From positions 14,402,001-14,466,000 of the forward strand of contig CM051508.1 in NCBI GenBank assembly GCA_028015205.1: a stretch of 64,000 nucleotides of DNA, read 5' to 3'. Shown here one piece after another: positions 24,411 to 35,465 of the stretch (its first letter is position 1; the number at the start of each line of letters is the position of its first letter). The notes beneath the pieces are model-generated. The model worked only from the letters and a program-made list of their open reading frames with translations, was not told the DNA's origin and did not search any database. Source of the stretch: Mytilisepta virgata. Its lineage: Eukaryota; Mollusca; Bivalvia; Mytilida; Mytilidae. A program made the translations under genes and the position numbers.

Positions 24411-24530
24411 TTATATACACGTTTCCTGTATAATGTACCTCAATTTTTTTTAACTATTTTTCTATAGTAACTTCGTAACAATGCTTAGCTCAGCAGAATG
24501 TTTTATAATACATTGTACGTGTAGGTTTTC

Positions 24531-25440
24531 ACATGAATTTGAGACGAAACATAAAGGTACACATATTTTTCGTTGAGTTAAACGACAAAAAGTATTCTGA
24601 AGATGAAATTACAAACATGTTAGATTTTCTCATAGACAACATATTTGTTGGATTTGGCGATCTAATTTTTCAACAAACAATTGGCATTCCAATGGGAACC
24701 AACTGTGCTCTTCTCCTCTCCGATCTGTTTCTGTACTCATGAAGCGGACTTCATTCAAAGGTAACTACGTGAAAACAAAAAGAAACTTGCCCAATCCAAA
24801 CCCCAGTGAGCTTGAAATTACGGATACTACAGATACACCAAAGTCCGCTTCATATTTGGATTTAATTTCTTTATGACAAACTTGATGACTTCAACTTTCC
24901 TATTATTGCTATTCCCTTTTTGAGTAGCAATATACCAGCATCGCCTGCATATGGCGTCTACGCTTCTCAGCTTATCCGATTTTCAAGGACATACGTGAAT
25001 TACCCTGACTTTCGACAAAGAGGATTACTGCTGTCACAAAAGCTTCTTAACCGGGGTTTTATCAGGAATAAGTTGATGTCATCACTTAGTAAATGTTACG
25101 GTCGTCATCACGAATTGATTGACCATGTTCCAATATCTAAGATGATGTTGGACATGTTCCCACTGTCGTAACATTTCATGTCCCGCCACCGATTTGTGAC
25201 TTCCACCGGATTGACTTTGTTGAACTTCACGACGGGTGTCGTATACGGAGCATGAACTGCTTACCATTCCGGAGCACCTGGGTTCACTCCTGGTTTTTAT
25301 AGGAGTTAGGGTTGTTCATTGTCTTTTAGTTTTCTGTGCTTATGGTTGTTCTTTTGTCTTCCCGGGTTTGTCTGTCCAATGGATTACGTTTTTTTTATTG
25401 CTCCTTAGGTAAATTTGTCTTTTTTATATTCATCAGTAGT
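24531..25440 (+). pseudogene. Reverse-transcriptase element relic with 3' end (Penelope-like?)
   Basis: The order of parts is: an RT segment with FQQTIGIPMGTN and LFLYS (24533-24742); a frameshift; SNIPASPAYGVYASQLIRFSR, then YGRHHELIDHVPISKMMLD (24920-25171); then a 3' region with ccggagcacctgggttcac and gctccttaggtaaattt. The GIPMGxNxA signature is the RT motif just before the catalytic YxDD box. The YxDD box and about 20 flanking codons are missing between 24760 and 24800, so the enzyme is dead. GIY-YIG sequence was not seen. This RT family is abundant in molluscs. I assign it to Penelope-like elements with moderate confidence because of the RT motifs and the hammerhead link seen at 32 kb. 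It lies inside the 23.9/26.3-kb inverted duplication. Confidence 0.7.
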
Positions 25441-26342
25441 GCACAATGACAAAATTAGAATAAGCAATAACTCTGTAGAGAAGATTAAAAAAAATATGTT
25501 GACAACAAATAACTAGAAATGGACAAGATGGTAGATCTTATAAAACGCAATTCCAGATCGAACACTCCATGGTGTAATCGTAAGCTACCAAACCCTCTCT
25601 CAAAGCCCAGAAAATGTTTCATACAACACCACCTCATCAATAGGGATTACACTATATATTTTGTAACTTTAGAAATTTTGCGTTAGATCTTTACAGAATT
25701 ATTAATTGCTTCAACACCTACTGCAAACAAACTTTGTGAACTATTCGTGATATTTAATGTCTTAACTATAAATACGACTTACTTAATTGATGTAGTTCCT
25801 TAAAAAAGCATTAATTATTTAGTGGTTATATAGTTTGTAACAAAAATGTAATAGAAAGGAACCTACAACAATGTTGACGAAAATCATTTTTGGAGATACT
25901 GACTTTCTGTAGTCTGTGCGCATTTATACATCCCTCTACCCGTTTGATAAATTTCACGCCAAAACACGTTTGGATGACCTATCGGAGTTTTACATTGTTA
26001 TTAAAACCATTCTAAAACTCTTGACGCGTTAATTGTGAAATTTATCCAGTCTCGATAATTAAATTTTCATTTTTTTTTTTAAACTGCTCTGACAAGTTTC
26101 GGAGTTTATCTAATGGCTGACATGATTCGAAACAGTCATATTGGTTTCAGTGGAATACAAACTGCCTATTTCTTTCAACTCATTTTTTATAGTAAAAGTT
26201 GAATGTTATAGATAAATCTATCATTTTGACAAACCATTACAAAGCAACCATACTCATAAGAAAATATTTATTGAGTCAAACAGTTATGTTTACATAAGAA
26301 CAAACATACACAAACATATTTTAATAATGTTTATAACTAATA
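25441..26342. other. Stretch without recognised genes
   Basis: No coding signal recognised. Confidence 0.5.
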
Positions 26343-26788
26343 GATGAGATTTACATAAATATTTACGCAAAATTGAATAGAATGTAAAGAAAAGATACGC
26401 AAGCAAGGTTTCTTGTTAATTCTTTGGCACGTAATTTGAATGCTGCTGTACACTTTCTAGAAAGTAATTTTCTGTGCATTGATTCATCAGTTATATATCT
26501 GAATGGATGGTTCATTTGCATTTGATCATCATTTGACATTTTATAGTTCGTTGCTCTTAAAATTCAGATTATATTTCGTTTGGCTTTGAAAAGAAATTCT
26601 TTTATTCTTGAATGCAAATTATAATAATAAATATGTGCGCATGTCAACTATTTGTGTTCAAAATGTATTAAAAATATTCAATAAAAAAGTCGACCTTCTT
26701 AATAATAAACCTTTTTTCACGGTAGCAATATAAACACTCAGTAACCGAAACCAAGTTAAGAACAGTGCGTTAGAAAAAACATATTTTG
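26343..26788. repeat. Right arm of inverted duplication
   Basis: Reverse complement of 23914-24410. Read on the minus strand it carries an open frame paralleling the one in the left arm (RYITDE, LTRNLACVSFLY shared), with about a quarter of residues different. Confidence 0.8.
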
Positions 26789-26805
26789 TCACAAGCCTTC
26801 TTTAG

Positions 26806-27051
26806 GTACGAGATATCGTGGGATACGTTTTCGGACAAAGGCGACATCAAATTCCTGTTTGACGACTTCCTTTATTTGTTCGACCTTATCGCGCTTGGGG
26901 TATCACTAATGACCAATGACTCACGGTACATCTTGTTTACAACTTATGTCATTAAAGTAATCAATAACTACAAAAATATTGAAAAATTAGAACGTTTGGG
27001 CCATTTGTATACCCTGGGCGATTTGGGTTCTCCGACGCTATATGCAGATTA
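26806..27051 (+). CDS. Candidate terminal exon, unknown protein
   Basis: An acceptor-like ccttctttag ends at about 26805, directly outside the inverted-duplication arm, and the frame stays open for about 81 codons to a TAA near 27050. The peptide has WDTFSDKGDIKFLFDDFLYLFD, then a more hydrophobic LIALGVSL and VIKVINNYKNIEKLERLG. Codon use (gac, ttc, cgc, ggc) is richer in G+C than the surroundings. I recognise no domain. It could be a host exon, or an ORF fragment of an unrecognised element. Confidence 0.3.
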
Positions 27052-27363
27052 ATATGGTCCTGGGTGAAAGTACCCAAAGGTTATGGTATATAGTTTGCAT
27101 GGTACATCTACATTCAAACGATGGAATCAATCCAATAATGTAATATAGAGTATGAAATCTATGTCATATACATACACCTCTTGTGCTTGACAAATGTAGG
27201 ATACTTATTTTTATTGCACTTATAGTTATATCATAATAGACATGATACGAGTATACCTGGACCTAAACCTATACCGACGCTGTGTTTGAATGGACAAGGA
27301 ACCATCTCAAAATTTTGGATTTACGTAAATAGTCAAACGCGTAAGATACAAATATTTATTTAT

Positions 27364-27542
27364 TTAATCCGAATCTGTGTCACTCTCATTAATTTCAAAT
27401 GCCTGTAGACTGCTTTGTGATGAATTTATTGTAGGCTAATTGATCTTTGCGGGCCAACTCCATAGTGGTAGGGGTCTTTTTTCCCCTTTATCCGTGTTTT
27501 GTTTCTTTTGCGCTTGTGGTTCATTCTCGGATGACATGAGTC
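27364..27542 (-). pseudogene. Candidate terminal exon with one in-frame TAG
   Basis: On the minus strand, gtttcaatttcag ends at 27543 as an acceptor. The following frame reads MSSENEPQAQKKQ, then KRPLPLWSWPAKIN, a TAG (plus-strand 27436-27438), then SSLQAFEINESDTDSD and a TAA at 27364-27366. The acidic, serine-rich end and the hydrophilic start look like a genuine protein C-terminus, and the frame resumes cleanly after the single stop. It is either a decayed exon, an exon that ends at the TAG, or part of an unrecognised element. The family is not known to me. Confidence 0.35.
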
Positions 27543-27559
27543 CTGAAATTGAAACACAC

Positions 27560-28550
27560 ATACAATTATGTAACCTGGCTTAACCTGCAAATTTAACTTA
27601 CACAGTTGATGGAAATGTTTTAAGCCCGACCTAAACTACCCCGTGATCTTGTGTAACGGTCCTACCATAAATATTCCTGCACAGTTTTAAACCATTTCAC
27701 ATTGTTATTCATTCAAAGTTTTGTTAAAATCCACAAAGCAGTTTCAGAGGTGAAGATGTAAGTTTTTAAATTTAACGGACTGCGGATAAAAAATGATTAC
27801 AATGGCTAAAAATAACTTTTGACTGGTGTTATAATATGAAAATACATTCGTCTTGTTTTATAAAACATACACACCTTACAAATGTATCTCAATGTCTTAA
27901 ATTTTCTCCTCTTGAGTCCTCATGATTTTGGAGAATTTTGTTGAGATTCGAAACCTGAGTTGTTTGTCGGTGTTTTTCTGCTACAAAGTTTGTACATCTG
28001 TTGGAAAGAGTGATATGTCTCCTTTCAGTTCCGAAATAATTTCACTCCAGTAACACGGATGGTTTTGATCAGACAGCAGAATACGGAGCGTTTCTTGTTT
28101 CGCTACTGGAATTATTTTCTTCTTCGTTTTGGACAGAATGGTCCAAAATATGAAAACGTTAATCAATCAAACTAAAGTTTTAAACATATCTTTAAATCGG
28201 TCAATGACTTAAAATGTTTGCAAAAATATAAATTAATTAATAAAAAATAGAATTGTTGATTGATTTTTTGTATTATTATTTTTCTTTGGTATTTGTTCTT
28301 AAAAATTGGTACCATTACCTACCCCGGTTTTTTAGAAGGGCAGCATCACTTGACATTCTTGTCTTCAGTTTCGAAATTTAGTAAGTAAAATAGTTTAGAA
28401 ATATGAGCAGTGTAAACTTGTAAAATTTTACATTTTCATAACGTCTTTAGAACAAACTGTCTAGAAATATACGAAAATTACGTTTACATGTCCTAATTCT
28501 AAATCCATACACTAAAATCAATTGCTAAGGATAAAACAACAACATGTTCA
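27560..28550. other. Stretch without recognised genes
   Basis: The minus-strand frame at 27981-28166 has no recognised domain. Nothing else stands out. Confidence 0.45.
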
Positions 28551-28552
28551 CT

Positions 28553-28752
28553 CTTCCCATCTCAAATCCAGTGAGACAGTCTTCTTAATGCATACCCCAT
28601 ATCGTTACACTTTTGTCATGTCAGTTACATTGTGCTTTCTTTTTTGTTCCGTCTTCCCATGTCAAACCTAGTGAGATAGTCTTCTTGATGCATACCCCAT
28701 ATCGTTACACTTTTGTCATGTTGTTAGTTACAATGTACTTTCTTTTTTTCAA
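28553..28752. repeat. Tandem duplication of a 100-bp unit
   Basis: Two units start cttcccat at 28553 and 28653 and share gcataccccatatcgttaca and ttgtcatgt. Around ten differences are visible by eye. Confidence 0.9.
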
Positions 28753-28759
28753 AAATATA

Positions 28760-29780
28760 AAAATAATTGCCATTGTTACTGATTTTTGACTGACGCAAAA
28801 CGTCAACCGACATTGTTCTATCCTATAGCAGTTAATTAGTGTTTATTGGAAAAGGGTTACCATAGTATCACCAGTAAATCCGTAAACACGCCGTAAAATT
28901 CCGTAAAATCATAAAATTAGATATCTAAACGAAATTTATGGGACAATAAAGGACTATTGTTAAATACCAATGATGCAAGTTTGGCGTATAAAGAACCATT
29001 AAATAAAAGACCAGACGAACAAATAAACATGTTTAGATAACATTGCTGGTTATACAATACAGTAGCGCTCTTTCCTTGTAGCAACCTACATTGAAATTAA
29101 ATCCGATGATCAGCTTATGTTTTGCATTTGTGCAAACAAAATTGAAAGGTTAGTCGTCTAATCTAGATAAAAAGTTGTTTTTTTTCCCTGTTATCCCACT
29201 CTTCAATATTACATCCCTTTATCAGCTTTTTTATTATGTAAAGAAAACAATATGAAAGAATAGTAGTCTATGTAAGACTTGTTCAAACAATTGGTCTCTT
29301 GTTCCTTTTGAAACTTTTAGAATACATCGGCTGATGAATGTTTATCATGCTACTTTTATATCAAAACAAGGAAGTATGGCGCGTCTGTTAAAACATATAT
29401 AACTTAAGCAGTAGGAATTCCGTTTAATGGGCTAGTTTGTTGGTATATATGTTTAACGGTTATTATAAGTAGTATGATTAGCATGATGGGCCTATTCAGT
29501 TCAGTCCTGATTTGTTTCCCACTTCTACACGGCATTATTTCTCACACTATCTAATCAGCCCCAAATGTATCTTTATATTGTTATTTTATAAATGTAAAGG
29601 GGTATTTAGTGATTATTTAGATGGAGGATAAATAAGTAACATTTTGGGGTCAACTCTTTATCTCAAACAACGACTGGTCGCAAGGTACAACACACTAAAA
29701 GAATTTAAGATAAAATTTCAGACCAAAAGAAATGCCCTCAAGAAGAGCATATTCAAACTCTAGATTTACGTGAAATATAT
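28760..29780. other. Stretch without recognised genes
   Basis: No coding or repeat structure recognised. Confidence 0.5.
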
Positions 29781-29782
29781 AT

Positions 29783-29907
29783 AGAATAATACATGGCAAA
29801 ATCCGTATCGCATGCTGTATCACCACGAGGAACCAATATCAGTCCCGAGGGCTGATTGGTCGAGTGGTGATACAGCATGCGATACGGATTTTGCCATGTA
29901 TTATTCT
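29783..29907. repeat. Near-perfect palindrome, 125 bp, 44-bp perfect arms
   Basis: agaataatacatggcaaaat at 29783 pairs with its exact reverse complement ending at 29907. The arms are 29783-29826 and 29864-29907. The 37-bp centre contains accaatatcag and ctgattggt, which extend the fold with one indel. No target duplication is seen. The arm contains cagcatgcgatacgg, whose gcgatac core reappears in tandem at 30466-30540. Confidence 0.9.
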
Positions 29908-30465
29908 GTTTATCATATTTTTAATAGATCCAGATTCATGATATATAACAGGTCTGTGATTTATCGCTGTTTACATCCGTCCGAAAATATAAGAATAAGG
30001 GTAGACAAGAATATTATGATTTTCATGTAGTTCTCAAGGTGAATTGGAATTGTTTTTGTTTTCATAGACTTCCTGATTTGATTATCCAGTTTCATGATAA
30101 TCATATAAAAATTCGGAATCTTTCAGACTAAATGATATATCCACATAGGAATGTCTCTAATAACCTTATTACATACTCAATATAGAGCTATTCACAAATA
30201 TACATGTATAAGAGCATTTTGAGACAATGTTTTTTTCATGTAATTAATTCAAGGTGTCAGGTTCCTATTCTTCGTCATTAGCCTTTTTAAACCTTGCAAG
30301 TAGCAAATGTAACTCGGGGAGAAATGGTTTCCAAAGTTGGTTCATCCGTCTCTCCCCCCGTTTTAACTGAACGGGGACTCCGTGACATGGCAGTAATTGT
30401 CGTCTGCGACTGACAATAATATTCGAGGAGTGCCGGTTAGTAACATATGAGAGGTTCCGAAAGGG

Positions 30466-30540
30466 GTGCGATACAGGGTATGCGATACGGGATTAGCTAT
30501 GCGATACAGAGTATGCGATACAGGGTAGATGATACAGACT
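30466..30540. repeat. Short tandem array with gcgatac core
   Basis: Five units of about 13-19 bp: gtgcgatacaggg, tatgcgatacgggattagc, tatgcgatacagag, tatgcgatacaggg and tagatgatacagac. The core equals a segment of the 29783 palindrome arm. Confidence 0.85.
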
Positions 30541-30734
30541 AGAGAAAAGAACCTTTATCAAATATACAAAATTCCTGTATTTAGTTTTAAATATATGATA
30601 AATCATAATAACAACTGCACTCTTTAATTTCAATTGTCGTACCGTGTATCCCATATTTACTACAAATACTATTTCGGGAACACTAGTATCTCAAAACACA
30701 TTATTTCTACATTGTATATGCACAGTTTCAAAAC

Positions 30735-31641
30735 CACACCGTTTTACAGAGGTTGTGGGATTGTTAATGCAAACCGATTAGAACAATTACAATTAGAGGC
30801 TGCCAGAATAGTCACAGGACTACCTATTTTCACTAATGTAAATAAAATTTACCAAGAAATTGGCTGGGAATCTCTCCAGGAACGTCGGAAAAGGCGTAAA
30901 TTACATCTGTTTTACAATATTCAAAACAACAACGCTCCTTCGTATCTTTGTAATTTAATACCACCTTGTATACAAAGTACAACTACATATCCGCTCAGGA
31001 ACGGTGAAGATATAATTATCCCATTTTGCAGACTCTCCATAACTAATAACTCGTATATCCCTTCAACTATAAGACTGTGGAATAATTTAGATATATCTGC
31101 TCGTAGATCCGATTCATTGCCAAGATTTAAGAACGAACTCAATAAATTAAATACTGAAATTACAACTATTCCAAAATATTTCTCATTTGGTCCTCGAAAA
31201 CTTAATATCTTACTGGCTCAATTTAGATGCTCAGCCACTTTCCTGAATTATGACCTTTACAAAGTTAATATCGTTTCGGACCCTTCCTGTAGATGTGGAG
31301 CTAAAAGAGAAGACTCCCTCCATTTCTTCTTCGAATGTCCATTGTATAATGACTTACGCAACTCTTTATTTGATGGATTGGTCTGGTTACCCGATTGCCT
31401 AAAGCTTGATTTAAAATTATTAACAGCCGGAAATAGTTTACTAACAAATGAACAAAACGAGAATATATTCAAAAAGACTTTTGACTATATAAAAATCAAA
31501 CAGATTCCTGATAACTTAAAAATGAACAAACCCCAAGAGAATCCACACACACATACTTGCATTACCATTATGTCTCAATACTTCCTTTCTATCAATTTAT
31601 CTCTTACTTCTTTTCTTCTCTTATGTATCTTTATATTTTGA
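30735..31641 (+). pseudogene. LINE ORF2 C-terminal fragment (Jockey/CR1-group-like)
   Basis: This is the longest open frame in the window, open from about 30634 to a TGA at 31639-31641. Recognisable LINE sequence starts near 30740 (GCGIVNANRLEQLQLEAARI) and runs through IGWESLQERRKRRKL, RLWNNLD and the cysteine/histidine segment CRCGAKREDSLHFFFECPLY (about residues 221-240), typical of the C-terminus of non-LTR retrotransposon polymerase proteins. The RT palm and endonuclease are absent, so this is a 5'-truncated copy whose 5' end is fused to unrelated sequence. The first 35 or so codons are not LINE-like and lack a proper ATG start. The frame is unbroken, suggesting fairly recent insertion, but it cannot retrotranspose itself. 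Confidence 0.8.
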
Positions 31642-31805
31642 TTCATTTTCCTCTAGTATGTATAAAGGCTTAAATTAATATTTATTATGTTTTGTACATG
31701 CTCTAAAATTGTAATGATATAAATCGTATATAGGGAGAAGACGATCTAAGTTTGTTTACCTTGTGTCTGATCCCTTTTACTTCATTTGAGTAAATAAAAT
31801 ATGTT
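31642..31805 (+). other. Probable LINE 3' untranslated region
   Basis: It follows the LINE stop codon. It contains gtctgatcccttttacttca and ends in taaataaaatatgtttaaac, which resembles an A-rich LINE tail. A matching target duplication was not identified. Confidence 0.5.
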
Positions 31806-31964
31806 TAAACTAATACAGAGGTACATAGTTTGCAAGGTAAGTAAGGTATCAACAGCAAATAAGACGTGTGTCCTTTCTGCTTTCAATTCTTTAGTATCGA
31901 GAATGGCTTGAAAAATTGATTGATCACTTCTCTTGTTTTGTCTTCGTTTTGGTATTAAGCATTA

Positions 31965-31988
31965 CTGATGAGGCATTATTTGTCGAAA
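31965..31988 (+). ncRNA. Hammerhead-ribozyme-like core upstream of RT relic
   Basis: CTGATGA (31965-31971) is followed by ggc...gtc stem II (31972-31974 with 31982-31984, loop attattt) and GAAA (31985-31988). Mussel and other metazoan genomes carry many hammerheads of the form CTGATGAG-stem-CGAAA. The expected cleavage triplet after stem III is not intact (tagact), so self-cleavage is doubtful. It lies about 30 bp upstream of the RT relic at 32000, as expected if both belong to one Penelope-like element. Confidence 0.4.
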
Positions 31989-31994
31989 TAGCAT

Positions 31995-32530
31995 AGACTG
32001 TGCATCAAAATTGGTATAAAACGATTCATAATTCACTCAACAATTCACGTTTTGGGAATTTCTTACATCTCATCTATCTCTATGAGCTCGAAATTAAGGA
32101 TACCACAGACACTGCATTTTATCTTGCCACTTACACCAGAGGAAGGTTGAATACAAAACTTGACGACAAACGGGATGACTTTGACTTTCAAATCGCCAAC
32201 TTCCCATTTTTGAGCGGTAATATTCCAGACGCGCTGACATAAAAAATTTGCTGAGACAGGGGTATGTTGCTCCTAAGTTGGATTTATCCTTATCAAAGTG
32301 TTATGGACGTCATCATGACTTAGTGGACAGGTATGAAAACACCGTTTCCCAAATGAAAATGGGCCTGTTCCATTGATGTTGTCCTTCCTCATACCGGATT
32401 TGACATGGACAGCATGGCGGGTGTCCTGCAGGAAGCAGAAACTGCTTACTCTTCCGGAGCACCTGAGTCTATCCCCGGTGTTTTGGTGAGGTCCATTTTG
32501 TTCATATGTTTTTCGTTTTTAATTGTAGTG
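31995..32530 (+). pseudogene. Reverse-transcriptase element relic, second plus-strand copy
   Basis: The frame at 32000-32242 has NNSRFGNFLHLIYLYELEIK, DTTDTA, GRLNTKLDDKRDDFDFQIA and NFPFLSGNIPDA, paralleling the segment after the YxDD box in this RT family. The YxDD box itself is absent (TIHN at the expected place), and the YLDL segment after DTTDTA is also lost. Downstream, tgttatggacgtcatcatga and actcttccggagcacctgag match the tail and 3' region of the 24.5-kb copy. It is dead by two internal deletions plus frameshifts. Confidence 0.7.
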
Positions 32531-32539
32531 CATGTATTG

Positions 32540-34470
32540 TTTTGGCCTTGTCTTCGTTGTTCTCCGGAATTTGTCACTTGTTTCGATTTTTCCCTCCTTC
32601 GAATATGCCTTTGGTATCTCCTGACTACTTATGATAATTTAAAAACAGATGTTCATTTCTGCAGAAATACATGAAGTGCTCATATATCAATAACTACATA
32701 ATACAAATAAACGTTGCGTTAGATTACAACACAATGCATTTAATTTCACATAAGACGCCAAACTTATCATGGTAAGTTTGACAAGTCAATGCATACAGCA
32801 TAGGAAAACACAGATTTATCATTTCATACTTCATATTTTGTAGATATTGTTTACAAACAAGATAACATTGTAATTACGAAAAGTAAATGAAACTCCCATT
32901 TAATTTGCTTATTATGAAAAACATGCAAATGTATAAAAAAAAATATATTATTTGCAGCGTGAAGGTTGGATACTTGGTGCTTTCTTCACGTTAATTTAAA
33001 GAAAACTAAGACTATTCTCATGTTTAGGTGATTCTGTATCTATCGTAGAATAGATACTAATGTTAAACTGGAATTTTGAAGAATTTGTCCGCAAAGCCTT
33101 TGGATATTATAATTTTATAATTAATTTTTCTAAATTCTAATGAAGAATTTCTTCCTTTCTTCTTCTCATTTTTAATTTAAAATTAGGCAGTTTTTGAGGG
33201 GTTCTGTTGTACTTCCCTTTAAATCCAACCTAATAGGCATTAACTAAAACTGCTATATGATGGAGTCTAAATGTATAAATTTCACATTGTTGTACGAAAC
33301 TAGTTTTTTCTGACATACTGCGTTTCTGTTTGCAATATTTTGTACTTGCATATGATATATCAATACCTTGAAAAGGGACATCACAATACTGTTATCTGAA
33401 CAATTACTCAGTACTTATTTAAATCATATAGATACTCAACGTCAGCCAGGGTTTATTTTCCAAAATAGAACTATTTGTTTGAAACATAGTAGTTTTTGAA
33501 AAATGCATAGCTCTGTCATTAAGATTATTTTTGGTTTTGCTTTTTATCAATTTGTTTACAATATCTAAGGTTATTGCTTATTCTTTCAAAAAGTTTTGGT
33601 CTTGCGCACTGCAAATGAAAAAAAAATTGTAAGTCGAAAGTACATGCTCACTGCCTGGAAATAACTTACATAGATTATTTATAAACATACTGACATGTAA
33701 TCGTAACAAGCAGTATTGCAAATCCATAAGTCATCAACATTTATTCAAGATCTAAGTACAAATGTCTATATACTCAATAAAAAGACAGAATTATATTATT
33801 TCCGACATAAGTAGATCCAATAATACCTTAACGCGAAAAATCTTTATCAAATCATGTAAATTTCTTTGTAAAGATACAGAAATCTGATTCGATCATGTCT
33901 ACATCATGGTCAACAATTGTAGTCTAGGGTTCATCTGAGTTCTCGGATTATTTGCCCTTTGTTTTACGTCTTTTATTATTTTTGTCAATTTTTATCCATT
34001 TCGATACCGATGATAACATTTTTCAAAAGGCCATTTGGACAATTTTGTGAATTAAAATATTTTATAAAATGCTGGTTTTCGGTGACTATTTGAGTTTGAT
34101 TTGTCTATGAACCCCTTAGAAAGCCCCTCTTTTGCATAATTCGGTTTACTATTCTGACCTTTGTGGACACCATTCCTTCATTAATCTTGATCTTAAGGAG
34201 CATGCGAGTGTATGTATCATTAATTTCGACAGTTTTTATTGACTTTTTAGTATCGGTAATATGTTAAAGTACAATCTTTATTAAAAGAACCGCATTTTTA
34301 AAGGACAACTTGCACTTTTAAATGCAATCTTTCAATTTTTGACACTAATCCACTCCACTGATCAATCAAGTATTAAAGATTCAATTAAATTCATAACCCG
34401 CTGCTTTCAATCCATATGTATTATTACAAAACTAAAGAAGTGATGTGTAATACCTCAAAACAAAAAAAAA
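32540..34470. other. Long stretch without recognised genes
   Basis: AT-rich. No coding segment, RNA or repeat pair recognised on either strand. Confidence 0.5.
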
Positions 34471-34471
34471 A

Positions 34472-34869
34472 TTAAGGATGCTTGCTGGTCATGTTTTGGT
34501 CTTTATGTCAGATTTTCGGAATCCTCGGGTTTTATCTATTTCTTAAACATGAAATTTTTTGCCCATGAACCCCCACTTTTTCTTTTATAATTCATTCATA
34601 TATAGCTTAAAATGGTATTTGACAAAATTTTATGAAATCCTTTTTATTTTTTCATCCATTTATGAGAGACTGAAGTTGTAATGCAAAGACAATGAAAAAT
34701 CCAGAGAAAACCCATTTCCTACAAATTTTCAAGGCCTTATAGCTCTAAAATGAGCACATGAACCTATGTTTTTTTCTTGCTTATTTATTTACTATTCATA
34801 TGTTCTCTCAAACTAAAACACCTATATCAAATCCTATTTATTTCCTATTAGACCAGCGATCATCCTTAA
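34472..34869 (+). mobile_element. TTAA-flanked MITE, copy C (398 bp)
   Basis: TTAA at 34472-34475 is followed by ggatgcttgctggtcatg. The right end gaccagcgatcatcc is followed by TTAA at 34866-34869. It has the same length as copy A, and its interior matches copies A, D and E throughout. The open frame at 34758-34946 overlaps it and is an artefact. Confidence 0.9.
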
Positions 34870-35465
34870 GACCTACATGTATCTGGGGACTTCATAACAA
34901 CATTAAAATTTTTTCAAAATCTACATCGGGTACACAATTGTTTTGATTCAAGTCCAACGCCGGATAGATTCGTTATTTACTTTTTCAAGACGGCTTTCAT
35001 AAGTTTGTGAGGCAAACATCAAATTGATCTCTTAGTCCGGCAGCGAAACTATCGCACTGGTTTAAAAGAATATTCACTTTACCAAAGTCATCAAACAATT
35101 CACAAACTTCATCAAAGCAGACAATAATGGATCGATACAAATAGAAAAGTTACAATGAGAAGTAAATACGCCTTATCCATTAAAGCCGTATGATTTCAAA
35201 ACGAAAAACGAATGCCCTTATCAAGATAAAACGAAAAGCGTGTTCAACAAACATTTAAGATTTAGTCGTTAACGATGTTTTTGACCATCCCACCGGAAAG
35301 ATGAGTGAGTTAATGTTTGTTTGTTGGTTACGAGAAAAGTGAAAATTCTCCGAATGAATCGGAATGTCTTTTGTGCGATATTTCTTCCGATTACATGTTT
35401 GCTGTTAGAATAAGATCCATGGTTCTTTATACAGCCTAATTACTTTGACATATTTGTATCAATGC
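34870..35465. other. Stretch without recognised genes
   Basis: No recognised domain or structure. Confidence 0.5.

Noticed and set aside
30634..30734. The first part of the 335-codon frame as LINE protein
   Set aside because: It begins at a TTG rather than an ATG and is not LINE-like until about 30740. It is read-through from the truncation junction.
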